A stretch of 64,000 nt of DNA, from NCBI GenBank assembly GCA_963750295.1, contig CAVVPY010000001.1, forward strand, positions 682,001 to 746,000. The letters run 5' to 3'. The number at the start of each line of letters is the position of its first letter. Position 1 is the first letter of the stretch. The notes below the pieces were generated by a model. That model did not search any database. It worked only from the letters and a program-made list of their open reading frames with translations, and was not told where the DNA came from. A program made the translations under genes and the position numbers. The DNA is from CAVVPY01 sp963750295. Lineage in GTDB: Bacteria; Actinomycetota; Actinomycetes; Mycobacteriales; Jatrophihabitantaceae. Positions 19,499 through 27,006 of the stretch are shown piece after piece.

Positions 19499-20758
19499 GT
19501 GACGCAACGCGAGCGAGAGTCATCCGGCACTCTCGGCGACGCAGATCCGCACGCGCTGTTGTTCGGGCCTGATCTGGGCGACACCCACGACGACACCAAC
19601 GACGACCTGCTCGATGACCGGCCCCGGCCGCGGCCGAGCCGGTCCGACCGCCACCGTAACGACAACCGCAGCGACGACAACCGCAGCCACCGCCGCAACC
19701 GGACGTGGGGACGGATCAGCATCCTGCTCGTGATCGTGCTCGTCGGGGTGGTGGGTTACTTCGGCTACGGGTTGATCCGCGACTACCTCGTCACCGAGGA
19801 CTACGCCGGCAACGGCGCGGGCAACCCGGTGGTCAGCGTGACCGTCCATCACGGCGACACCGCCGCCACCATCGGGACCACGCTGCATGACGCCGGCGTG
19901 GTGAAGAGCGAGCAGGCCTTCGTCGACGCCGCGTCGGTGAACGGCGCGGCCCAGAACATCCAGCCGGGCACCTACCGCGTGTTCACGAAGATGTCGGCCA
20001 AGAGCGCCGTCCTCGCGCTGCTCGACCCGGCCTCACGCGACGTGGCCCGCGACGTGCTGATCACCGAGGGCGCGACGACCCTCGACGTCGAGGACCGGCT
20101 GAGCAAGGTGCTGGGCAAGGACGCGCGCACCGAGATCGTGACCGCGTTGAAACGGCCCGGGGCATTCGGCCTGCCGATCAACTACACCGCGAACGGGAAG
20201 CCGCCGACGTCGCTGGAGGGGTTCCTCTACCCGGCGACCTACACCGTCGATCCCGGCATGAGCGTCACCGACGCGCTGCAACGCATGGTCACCCGGTTCG
20301 TCGAACAGGACCGCTCCAGCGGGTTCGCCGACGACGCCAAGGTGCTCGGCATCACCCCGTACGAGGCATTGACGATCGCGTCGATCGCGCAGGCCGAGGC
20401 GAAGTTCCCGCAGGATCTGGCCAGGGTGACCCGGGTGATCTACAACCGGATGAAGGCGGGGACGCGCCTGCAGATCGACGCGACGACCCTGTACGCCTGC
20501 CAGCTCGCCGACGCGAAGCCCTGCTACTACAACAACTACGCGAGCCCGTACAACACCTACCTGCACAACGGCCTGCCGCCGACCCCGATCGACAACCCCG
20601 GCGCCGAAGCGATGGCCGCGGCGGTGCAGCCGGCGAAGGGTGACTGGCTGTACTACGTCAACGGCGATGCCAAGGGACATCTGTTCTTCACGAGCAGCGA
20701 GTCGAAGTTCGCCGACGCCGTTGACCGGTGCCGCGCGAACAACTGGGGCTGTGGCTGA
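19499..20758 (+). CDS. mltG: Endolytic murein transglycosylase MltG (YceG-like)
   Basis: Cleaves nascent glycan strands and so ends peptidoglycan polymerisation. The 419-residue protein has a long, charged cytoplasmic N-terminus (Asp/Arg-rich, residues 1-72), one membrane segment (about 73-93), a LysM-like module and the catalytic YceG region ASIAQAEAKFPQDLARV ... YNRMKAGTRLQIDATTLYA; the Glu of the AQAEA segment aligns with the family's catalytic glutamate. The C-terminus has NNYASPYNTYLHNGLPPTPI, also a family hallmark. GTG start. Its stop overlaps the first codons of aroE by 8 bp. Confidence 0.93.
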   Translation: MTQRERESSGTLGDADPHALLFGPDLGDTHDDTNDDLLDDRPRPRPSRSDRHRNDNRSDDNRSHRRNRTWGRISILLVIVLVGVVGYFGYGLIRDYLVTEDYAGNGAGNPVVSVTVHHGDTAATIGTTLHDAGVVKSEQAFVDAASVNGAAQNIQPGTYRVFTKMSAKSAVLALLDPASRDVARDVLITEGATTLDVEDRLSKVLGKDARTEIVTALKRPGAFGLPINYTANGKPPTSLEGFLYPATYTVDPGMSVTDALQRMVTRFVEQDRSSGFADDAKVLGITPYEALTIASIAQAEAKFPQDLARVTRVIYNRMKAGTRLQIDATTLYACQLADAKPCYYNNYASPYNTYLHNGLPPTPIDNPGAEAMAAAVQPAKGDWLYYVNGDAKGHLFFTSSESKFADAVDRCRANNWGCG

Positions 20759-21572
20759 GCCGACCCGACGCGCGGCGGTGCTCGGCCGCCCGGTCGCACA
20801 CTCGCTGTCGCCGGTGCTGCATCGTGCCGCCTACGCCGCCCTAGGGCTGAACTGGAGCTACGAGGCGATCGACTGCGGGCCCGCGGAGTTGCCGGCGGTT
20901 CTCGACGAGCGTCGCGACTGGGCCGGGTTCTCGTGCACGATGCCGCTCAAGCGCGCCGCCTTGGACCTCGCCGGGTCGGCCGGGACGCTCGCGCACGCCG
21001 TCGGAGCGGCCAACACGCTGCTGCCCGGCCCGGACGGCTGGCACGCCGAGAACACCGACGTGGCCGGCATCGTGGCAGCGGTGCGCTCGGCAGGCGGTGC
21101 GCCCGCGACGGCGACCGTCCTCGGGGCCGGTGGCACCGCGCAGGCAGCGATGGCGGCGCTCGCCGTGCTCGGGATCACGAGCTGCACCGTCCTGGTGCGC
21201 GACCCGCAGCGGAGCGAGCAGGTGCTGGCGACCGCCGACGCGGTCGGCGTCACGGTCACCGTCGACCGGCTCGCACCCGACGCCGACGCACTGACCGCCG
21301 ACCTGATCCTCGCCACCGTGCCGGCTGGGGCGGCCGACGCGCTCGCCCGGTCACGCTGGCGTCCCGGGCAGCTCGTGCTCGATGCGGTGTACGACCCCTG
21401 GCCGACCAGATTGGCTGCGGCGGTCGCAGCGGCCGGCGGCACCGTGCTCAGCGGCGCACTGCTGCTGCTGTATCAGGCTCAAGCTCAGGTCGAGCTGATG
21501 ACCGGTGTCCCGGCGCCGCTGGCGGCCATGCGTTCGGCACTGCGGTCGGCGGCACCCTCGGCCGGGCTGTGA
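20751..21572 (+). CDS. aroE: Shikimate dehydrogenase
   Basis: NADP-dependent reduction of 3-dehydroshikimate to shikimate. The 273-residue protein has the substrate site RPVAHSLSPVLHRAAY, the catalytic Lys in SCTMPLKRAA, the dinucleotide fold VLGAGGTAQAAMAAL, and the C-terminal GALLLLYQAQAQVELMTG. GTG 20751 overlaps the mltG stop. The remaining shikimate genes (aroC, aroK, aroB, aroQ) follow 7 kb downstream; in many Actinobacteria aroE and aroC are much closer, so the genes between 21.6 and 26.3 kb look inserted. Confidence 0.93.
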   Translation: MAEPTRRAAVLGRPVAHSLSPVLHRAAYAALGLNWSYEAIDCGPAELPAVLDERRDWAGFSCTMPLKRAALDLAGSAGTLAHAVGAANTLLPGPDGWHAENTDVAGIVAAVRSAGGAPATATVLGAGGTAQAAMAALAVLGITSCTVLVRDPQRSEQVLATADAVGVTVTVDRLAPDADALTADLILATVPAGAADALARSRWRPGQLVLDAVYDPWPTRLAAAVAAAGGTVLSGALLLLYQAQAQVELMTGVPAPLAAMRSALRSAAPSAGL

Positions 21573-21615
21573 CAACCGGCAACCGGTAGGCCGGGACGCG
21601 CACCGAACGCGGGCC

Positions 21616-21621
21616 TACGCT
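21616..21621 (+). promoter_or_regulatory. -10 box for a leaderless fdhD transcript
   Basis: TACGCT ends 7 nt before ATG 21629, matching leaderless spacing. No Shine-Dalgarno is visible. Confidence 0.45.
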
Positions 21622-21628
21622 CGAGTCC

Positions 21629-22438
21629 ATGGCGATCACCACCACGCGGCGGACGGTCGTGCGCGTGCGGGTGGACCGCGAGCCGGCCGAGGCGCCCGAC
21701 GAGCTTGCGGTCGAGGCGCCGCTCGTGCTCGCCCTGGACGCCACCGCGATCGCGACCCTGATGCGCACGCCGGGTCACGACCTCGAACTTGCGGCCGGCT
21801 GGCTCGTCGTCGAGTCGGGCGTGGCGTGCGCGAGCGACGTCGTGACGCTGCGCGCCTGCCGCGAGGACGACACCGACCGGGTGCACATCACGCTGCGCCC
21901 GGGTGTGCGCCCGCCGCGACCGCGCGCGTTCGTGACCTCGGCCGCGTGCGGCGTGTGCAGTGCGGACGTGCTCGACCTGGCGCCGCTGCGGACATCCGCG
22001 CCGCACACCGCGGGGTGGACGGTCCCCCGAACGGTCCTGGCCGGTCTGCCGGACGCGATGCGCCGGCAGCAGCGGGCCTTCGACCGCACCGGCGGCGTCC
22101 ACGCGGCTGCGCTCGCCGATGCCGCGGGGACGGTGGGCCCGGTGCGCGAGGACGTCGGCCGGCACAACGCCGTCGACAAGGTGGTCGGCCGCGCGCTGTT
22201 CGACGGCGCGTTGCCGGCGACCGATCACCTGCTCGTCGTCAGCGGCCGGGTCTCGTTCGAGATCGTGCAGAAGGCGGTCGCCGCCGGGGTGGCCGGGATC
22301 GTGGCCGTGTCGGCACCGTCCAGCCTGGCTGTCGATCTGGCGCGCGAGCACGACCTGCTGCTGGCCGGGATGGTGCGCGGCACGCGGCTAAACGTCTACG
22401 CGGGCGCGGAATTCTTGGCCGAAAGCATCGGGCGCTGA
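21629..22438 (+). CDS. fdhD: Formate dehydrogenase accessory sulfurtransferase FdhD
   Basis: Transfers sulfur to the molybdenum cofactor of formate dehydrogenase. The 269-residue protein has the CxxC motif in TSAACGVCSAD (Cys about 108 and 111), the MRTPGHDLELAAGWL segment, the GGVHAAALAD loop and EDVGRHNAVDKVVGRAL, all FdhD signatures. No formate dehydrogenase gene lies in the window; a molybdenum cofactor guanylyltransferase gene (mobA) lies 3.3 kb downstream on the other strand. ATG start is probably leaderless. Confidence 0.94.
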   Translation: MAITTTRRTVVRVRVDREPAEAPDELAVEAPLVLALDATAIATLMRTPGHDLELAAGWLVVESGVACASDVVTLRACREDDTDRVHITLRPGVRPPRPRAFVTSAACGVCSADVLDLAPLRTSAPHTAGWTVPRTVLAGLPDAMRRQQRAFDRTGGVHAAALADAAGTVGPVREDVGRHNAVDKVVGRALFDGALPATDHLLVVSGRVSFEIVQKAVAAGVAGIVAVSAPSSLAVDLAREHDLLLAGMVRGTRLNVYAGAEFLAESIGR

Positions 22439-22481
22439 ACTCAGAGCGAGAAAAGTCGAGCTACCGGGCAGACTCCACGAC

Positions 22482-23969
22482 ATGCCGACCCGCCGCAGCT
22501 TTCTCGCCGGTGGGGCGGCGACCGCCGCCGTCGCCGCCCTGCCGTCCGCCGCCCAAGCCGCAACCGCCCGCACCGCCAAACCCCCGGGTGTCCACGCCGA
22601 CGTCGTGATCGTCGGCGCCGGCCTCGCCGGGCTCACCGCCGCACGGAACCTGGTCGCGACCGGGCACCGCGTCGTGGTCGTCGAGGCGCGCGACCGGGTG
22701 GGCGGGCGGGTGCTGAACCACTCGCTCGATGGCGGAGCGGTGGCCGAGGCGGGCGGTGAGTTCGTCGGACCGACTCAGGACCGCATCCTCGCGCTGGCGG
22801 CCGAGGTCGGGGTGCCGACGTTCGACTCGTACGACACGGGCGACAACATCTACGTCAACGGGGCGATCCGGCTGCGCTACAGCGACACCAGCCCGCTCGG
22901 CACGGCGCCGCCCGATCCGCTGCTGCTCGCCGACATCATCAAGCTCACCCAGCAGATCGACACGATGGCCGCGAAGGTGCGGCCCGAAGCGCCCTGGACC
23001 TCGCCCAACGCGGCGCGCTGGGACGGGATGACGCTCGAGAGTTGGGTGCGCCGCAACGCGCTCAACGCCGAGGGCATGCTCGCGCTGCTCTCGCCGTTCC
23101 TCGAGGCGCTGCTCGGCGCCGAGTGCCGCGATGCGTCGTTCCTGTCCGTGCTCGCCTACGTGGCGGCGGCCGGGGACGCGGATCACGTGGGGACGATCGA
23201 GCGCCTGTTCAACGTCCGCGACGGTGCGCAGCAGTCCCGTTTCGTCGGCGGCTCGCAGGAGATTCCGCTCCGCGTTGCGGCAGCGCTCGGGTCGAGGGTG
23301 CGGCTCGGCCATCCCGTCCGTTCGATCACGCAAACCCCGGCGGGGGTGACGCTGCGCGCGGACGGGCTGCTCGTGACGGCCCGGCGCGCCGTCGTCGCGA
23401 TCCCGCCCGCCCTCGCAGCGCGGATCAGCTACGACCCGTTGCTGCCGCCGGCGCGCGACCTGCTGACCCAGCGGATGCCGATGGGCGCGCTGATGAAGGT
23501 CGAAGCGATCTACCCCACGCCGTTCTGGCGCGCGGACGGGCTGACCGGACAGTTCCTCACCGTCAGCGGCCCCGTCGGTTACGCCTTCGACAACTCCCCG
23601 CCCGACGGTTCGGTCGGCGTCCTCGCCGGTTTCGTCGGCGGGACGAACAACCTCAGCTGGGGACCGCGCACCCTGGCCGACCGACGCGCAGCTGTGCTGG
23701 CGCAGTACGCGGCGATCTTCCAGGACGACCGGTTCCTGTCGCCCGTGGACTATTTCGACCAGGACTGGACGACCGAACGGTGGAGCCGCGGCGGGCCGAC
23801 CGCCGTCTACGGCCCCGGGACGCTGCTGTCCTACGGCCCCGCGCTGCGCGAGCCGGTCGGTCCGATCCACTGGGCCGGCACCGAGACCTCGGACTACTGG
23901 CAGGGCTACATGGACGGTGCGGTCCGCAGCGGCGAGCGCGTCGCGGCCGAGGTCGCCGCCGCCCTCTGA
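22482..23969 (+). CDS. Tat-exported flavin monoamine oxidase-family protein
   Basis: A 495-residue FAD enzyme that should be exported folded by the Tat system: the N-terminus has the twin-arginine motif TRRSFLAGG and an Ala-rich hydrophobic stretch up to an AQA-type site near residue 26. The FAD-binding motif is GAGLAG (45-50) with VVVVEARDRVGGRVLN following; the C-terminal FAD segment is IHWAGTETSDYWQGYMDGA. This is the monoamine oxidase/tryptophan 2-monooxygenase family; the amine substrate is not readable. It sits 43 bp after fdhD, with no obvious functional link. Confidence 0.88.
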   Translation: MPTRRSFLAGGAATAAVAALPSAAQAATARTAKPPGVHADVVIVGAGLAGLTAARNLVATGHRVVVVEARDRVGGRVLNHSLDGGAVAEAGGEFVGPTQDRILALAAEVGVPTFDSYDTGDNIYVNGAIRLRYSDTSPLGTAPPDPLLLADIIKLTQQIDTMAAKVRPEAPWTSPNAARWDGMTLESWVRRNALNAEGMLALLSPFLEALLGAECRDASFLSVLAYVAAAGDADHVGTIERLFNVRDGAQQSRFVGGSQEIPLRVAAALGSRVRLGHPVRSITQTPAGVTLRADGLLVTARRAVVAIPPALAARISYDPLLPPARDLLTQRMPMGALMKVEAIYPTPFWRADGLTGQFLTVSGPVGYAFDNSPPDGSVGVLAGFVGGTNNLSWGPRTLADRRAAVLAQYAAIFQDDRFLSPVDYFDQDWTTERWSRGGPTAVYGPGTLLSYGPALREPVGPIHWAGTETSDYWQGYMDGAVRSGERVAAEVAAAL

Positions 23970-23995
23970 CCCGCTCCGCCCGGGGAGGTGACCGG

Positions 23996-24487
23996 ATGCG
24001 TGTGGCCGTGCTCGCGGACACCCATTCGCCGCGCCGGTGGACGTCCTGCCCGCCCTCGGTCGCGCGGGCGCTCGAGGGGGTGGACGCGATCCTGCACGCG
24101 GGGGACGTCTGCCGCGCCGAGACGCTGGAGGAACTCTCGGCCTGGGCGCCCGTGCACGCGGTGCTCGGGAACAACGACACCGCCGACGTGGCCGCGTGGG
24201 GCGCCCCGGAACGGCTCGAACTCGACCTCGGCGGCGTGCCCGTCGCGATGATCCACGACAGCGGTGCGGCGAAGGGCCGCCCGGCCCGGCTGCGCGCCAT
24301 GTTCCCTGCGGCCCGGCTGGTCGTGTTCGGCCACTCGCACATTCCGCTGGACGAGACCCACGACGGTCAGCGCATCCTCAATCCCGGATCACCGACCGAT
24401 CGGCGACGCCAGCCGCGCGCGACGATGGCCGAGGTGCTGATCGAGGACGGCGTCCTGGTGCGGGCGCGGATCTTCCCCGTGACGTGA
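23996..24487 (+). CDS. YfcE/MJ0936-type metallophosphoesterase
   Basis: A 163-residue phosphodiesterase with the calcineurin-like metal motifs in order: ADTHSP, HAGDV, GNND, and FGHSHIP. Length and motifs match the small YfcE family, whose natural substrates are mostly unknown. ATG 23996 follows a GGGGAGG ribosome-binding site. The stop codon TGA lies inside the first unit of a 72-bp tandem array (24479-24550), so the repeat has reached the coding end. Confidence 0.9.
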   Translation: MRVAVLADTHSPRRWTSCPPSVARALEGVDAILHAGDVCRAETLEELSAWAPVHAVLGNNDTADVAAWGAPERLELDLGGVPVAMIHDSGAAKGRPARLRAMFPAARLVVFGHSHIPLDETHDGQRILNPGSPTDRRRQPRATMAEVLIEDGVLVRARIFPVT

Positions 24488-24550
24488 CCCGTGACGTGAC
24501 CCGTGACGTGACCCGTGACGTGACCCGTGGCGTGACCGGTGACGTGACCC
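24479..24550. repeat. Six 12-bp tandem repeats between convergent genes
   Basis: Six units of GTGACGTGACCC in tandem: units 1-4 and 6 are identical; unit 5 is GTGGCGTGACCG. The array includes the stop codon of the phosphoesterase gene and ends 10 bp before the stop of the convergent PAP2-family gene, so it fills the junction. Each unit holds two direct GTGAC steps. No strong inverted repeat, so it is not a standard terminator. Confidence 0.95.
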
Positions 24551-24559
24551 CGCAGCGGC

Positions 24560-25381
24560 TCAGCCGGTCGCGGCGTAGACCGGCGCCGGCTGCGCCGGCT
24601 GGGCGAACCGGGTGCGCCACACCGACCGCACGCCGTGCACGGCCCACGCGACGGGAACGAGCACGGCGACGGCGACGATGCCGTCGGCCCACCAATGATT
24701 GCCGGTGGCGACGACGACCAGGACCGTGACGGTGGCGTGCGCCGGGCCGATCCACCGCCACCGGCTGGTGCTGACCTGCATGAGATACCAGCCGACGATG
24801 ACGGCCCAGGCGACGTGGACCGACGGCATCGCCGAGAGCTGGTCGACCGCGAGCCCGGTGCTGTACACGGACTGGTTGTAGAGCAGGCCGGTGTCGATGA
24901 TCCCGGGCAGCATGCGTGGCGGCGCGACCGGCACGAACTGGATCAGCAGGCAGCCGAGCGTCGTCCAGGCCATCACCGTCCGGATCGGCCGGTACCGGTC
25001 GCGGTGCCGGACGAACAGCCAGATCAGGAATGCCAGCATCGAACTGAAGTGCATCGTGGCGTAGTAGAGGTTCGCGGCCTGGACGACGAGCGGGTGGCCG
25101 AGGATGAGGTGCTGCACGCTCTGCTCGGACGGCAGACCGATGTCGGCCTGGATCCGGTCGATCCACCGGGCCCGTGCGAACGCGCCGTCGGTGCCGGTGA
25201 CCGAGAGCTTGCCGACCAACTGCCACAGGGCATACAGCACGCCGATGAGCGCGGTCTCGCGGGCGAACGCGCTGGCGGTGCGGACCGCCTGCCGCGGCGA
25301 GCGGGCCAGCACCGCGCCGCCGACCGCGAGCAGCCCGGCGAGTTCTGCCGAGTGCTGCCAGGTCAGGCTGACGGTCTGCAC
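24560..25381 (-). CDS. PAP2-superfamily integral membrane protein (Aur1/Ipt1-like)
   Basis: A 273-residue protein with about six membrane segments. The PAP2-type motifs are spread as in the inositol-phosphotransferase-like branch: APPRMLPG, SAMPSVHVAWA (catalytic His) and TGNHWWADG (second His and Asp). Such proteins transfer or remove lipid-linked phosphate groups at the membrane; the substrate is unknown. The start is GTG 25381, preceded at leaderless spacing by CATAGT (25388-25393). The Ala/Pro-rich C-terminus converges on the 12-bp repeat array. Confidence 0.85.
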   Translation of the reverse strand: MQTVSLTWQHSAELAGLLAVGGAVLARSPRQAVRTASAFARETALIGVLYALWQLVGKLSVTGTDGAFARARWIDRIQADIGLPSEQSVQHLILGHPLVVQAANLYYATMHFSSMLAFLIWLFVRHRDRYRPIRTVMAWTTLGCLLIQFVPVAPPRMLPGIIDTGLLYNQSVYSTGLAVDQLSAMPSVHVAWAVIVGWYLMQVSTSRWRWIGPAHATVTVLVVVATGNHWWADGIVAVAVLVPVAWAVHGVRSVWRTRFAQPAQPAPVYAATG

Positions 25382-25387
25382 CTGGCG

Positions 25388-25393
25388 ACTATG
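25388..25393 (-). promoter_or_regulatory. Possible leaderless -10 box for the PAP2-family gene
   Basis: CATAGT on the minus strand ends 6 nt before GTG 25381. One mismatch to the TAnnnT pattern. Confidence 0.35.
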
Positions 25394-25449
25394 CCTGATC
25401 AGCGGGGTGCGCGGCGGGAATTGCGGCGATCAGCGGTACGGCCACCGGA

Positions 25450-25701
25450 TCAGGACGACGGGTCGATCGTCGGCAGCAGCCGCTGGGCCGCCGCGGCGGC
25501 GGCGCGAACCGCGTCCAGGTCGCCGCCGCCTGCGCCCGCCGCGAGCCCGACCAGGAAGGTGGTCAGGGGAGCAGCCGGACGCGCTACCCCGTGCGCCGCG
25601 TCCCGGGCGAGGTCGAGGACGAGGTCGCGATCGACCGCGCCTGCGTCCACCCCGAGTTCGGCGGCGAGGCGGGTCACCCATTCGGCCAACTGATCGCTCA
25701 T
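25450..25701 (-). CDS. DUF6457-family protein
   Basis: An 83-residue helical protein (LAEWVTRLAAELGVD, LVLDLARDAAHGVARPAAPL, a TTFLVGLAAG segment). This matches the small DUF6457 family that is often fused to, or encoded next to, molybdenum-cofactor nucleotidyltransferases. Its ATG overlaps the mobA stop (ATGA), consistent with a helper role for MobA. Function is unknown. Confidence 0.8.
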   Translation of the reverse strand: MSDQLAEWVTRLAAELGVDAGAVDRDLVLDLARDAAHGVARPAAPLTTFLVGLAAGAGGGDLDAVRAAAAAAQRLLPTIDPSS

Positions 25702-26258
25702 CCGGCTCCCTCCAGCTCACGCAGATCGTCCCAGGTGTCGCAGTCGCGTCCCCAGCCTGCGGTGTCGACCACTTCGGCGAGGTCCACGTCCTCGTACAAC
25801 CGGCGCGCGGCCGCGCCGTCGGCGTCGCCGAGCCGCGCGAGCGCCGTCACAAGCGAGGCCGTCCGCCACGCCGCCGCGAGATGGTTGCGCCGCCCTTCGG
25901 TCGCTACCACCGCGGCGTCCCGGCCGGTAAGGGCTGCGAGCAGCAGGGGGATCGCGGGCGCGATCCGCGGCAGGTCGGCGGCGACCACGAGGACCACGTC
26001 GGCCCGCACCTGCGTGAGCCCGGCGGCGAGTGCCGCGACCGGCCCGCCACCGGGTGGATCCTCACGGCACCAGCTCACCGCGACCGGGGTCGGCCGCCGG
26101 TCACCGACGATCACGATCCGATCGACCTCGGCTAGGGCGAGCAGCACGTGGTCGAGCAGCGGCCGCCCGGCGAGCAGCAACCCGGGCTTGTCCGCACCGC
26201 CGAGCCGGCGCGCGGACCCACCCGCTGGCACGATGGCGTCGATCGCGTGGTCTGCCAC
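25698..26258 (-). CDS. mobA: Molybdenum cofactor guanylyltransferase (MobA-like)
   Basis: Predicted to add a nucleotide to molybdopterin. The 186-residue protein has the nucleotidyltransferase signature DAIVPAGGSARRLGGADKP with the conserved Lys, and VLVVAADLPR for metal binding. MobA-like proteins include MocA-type cytidylyltransferases, so GTP specificity is likely rather than proven. Start is GTG 26258 behind a leaderless-spaced TAGGGT. Co-transcribed with the DUF6457 gene. Together with fdhD it forms a small molybdoenzyme-maturation group. Confidence 0.85.
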   Translation of the reverse strand: MADHAIDAIVPAGGSARRLGGADKPGLLLAGRPLLDHVLLALAEVDRIVIVGDRRPTPVAVSWCREDPPGGGPVAALAAGLTQVRADVVLVVAADLPRIAPAIPLLLAALTGRDAAVVATEGRRNHLAAAWRTASLVTALARLGDADGAAARRLYEDVDLAEVVDTAGWGRDCDTWDDLRELEGAG

Positions 26259-26265
26259 AGTGCTG

Positions 26266-26271
26266 ACCCTA
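26266..26271 (-). promoter_or_regulatory. -10 box for a leaderless mobA transcript
   Basis: TAGGGT on the minus strand ends 7 nt before GTG 26258. Confidence 0.45.
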
Positions 26272-26321
26272 AGCCCGCCCGGGCCACGCCGTGCCGATCG
26301 TCCGTGGCAGGCTCAGGGGCC

Positions 26322-27002
26322 GTGTCCACCGAGGCGACCGGCGCGCTCGTGTCGGCCGCCGTATGCCTGGCCACCAGCCCCTACCTCGCCCGGCTGACCC
26401 GCAGCGTCCCCGACCGGGACGAAACGCGCTGGCTGCGCGGCCGGGCGGCGTCGCCGAACCGGACCGCCGTCACCGCGGTGATCGCGGTCGTCCTCGGGGC
26501 GCTCGCCGGCGCCGCCGCCGGCTGGTCGGCGCTGCTGCCCGCGTTCCTGGTGCTGGCCCTGGCCGGCACCGCGCTGACCGTGATCGACGTCGAGCACCAC
26601 CGGTTGCCGCGCCGGCTCGTGCTGCCCGCAGCCGTCGGCGCGCTCGTGCTGCTCGCGCTCGCCGCCGCGGTCCGGGACGACTGGCCGGCCTACCTGCGGG
26701 CGGTCGAGGGCGGCCTGGCCGCGTTCGCCGTCCTGTTCACCATCTGGTTCGTCGCGCCGCGCTCGTTCGGACGGGGCGACGTCGACCTCGGCGGCATCCT
26801 CGGCGCCTACCTCGGCTACAGCGGGTGGCTGGCCGTCTACTACGGCATCTTCGGCGGGTTCGTCCTCGGGACCGTCGTCTCGATCGCGCTGCTCGCGACC
26901 CGACGGGCGTCGTTGAAGACCGCCCTGCCGTTCGGGCCGATGCTGCTGCTGGGCGCCTTGATCGTCCTCGCGTTCGACATCACGCCCTCGCTCGTAGGGT
27001 GA
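26322..27002 (+). CDS. A24-family prepilin peptidase, peptidase domain only
   Basis: Membrane aspartyl protease that removes leader peptides from type IV pilin-like proteins. The 226-residue protein has about six membrane segments and both catalytic aspartate regions: TVIDVEHHRLP and GRGDVDLGGILGAYLG (GxGD motif). The N-terminal methyltransferase domain with its zinc cysteines is absent, so it is the short form. No pilin or type II/IV assembly gene is in the window. GTG 26322 is the best start. Placement beside aroE/aroC is usual in Actinobacteria. Confidence 0.88.
   Translation: MSTEATGALVSAAVCLATSPYLARLTRSVPDRDETRWLRGRAASPNRTAVTAVIAVVLGALAGAAAGWSALLPAFLVLALAGTALTVIDVEHHRLPRRLVLPAAVGALVLLALAAAVRDDWPAYLRAVEGGLAAFAVLFTIWFVAPRSFGRGDVDLGGILGAYLGYSGWLAVYYGIFGGFVLGTVVSIALLATRRASLKTALPFGPMLLLGALIVLAFDITPSLVG
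26996..27001 (+). promoter_or_regulatory. Possible leaderless -10 box for zwf
   Basis: TAGGGT overlaps the stop codon of the prepilin peptidase gene and ends 5 nt before GTG 27007. Confidence 0.3.
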
Positions 27003-27006
27003 GTGG

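Noticed and set aside
24479..24550. CRISPR-like array
   Set aside because: Units are 12 bp with no spacers; a simple tandem repeat.
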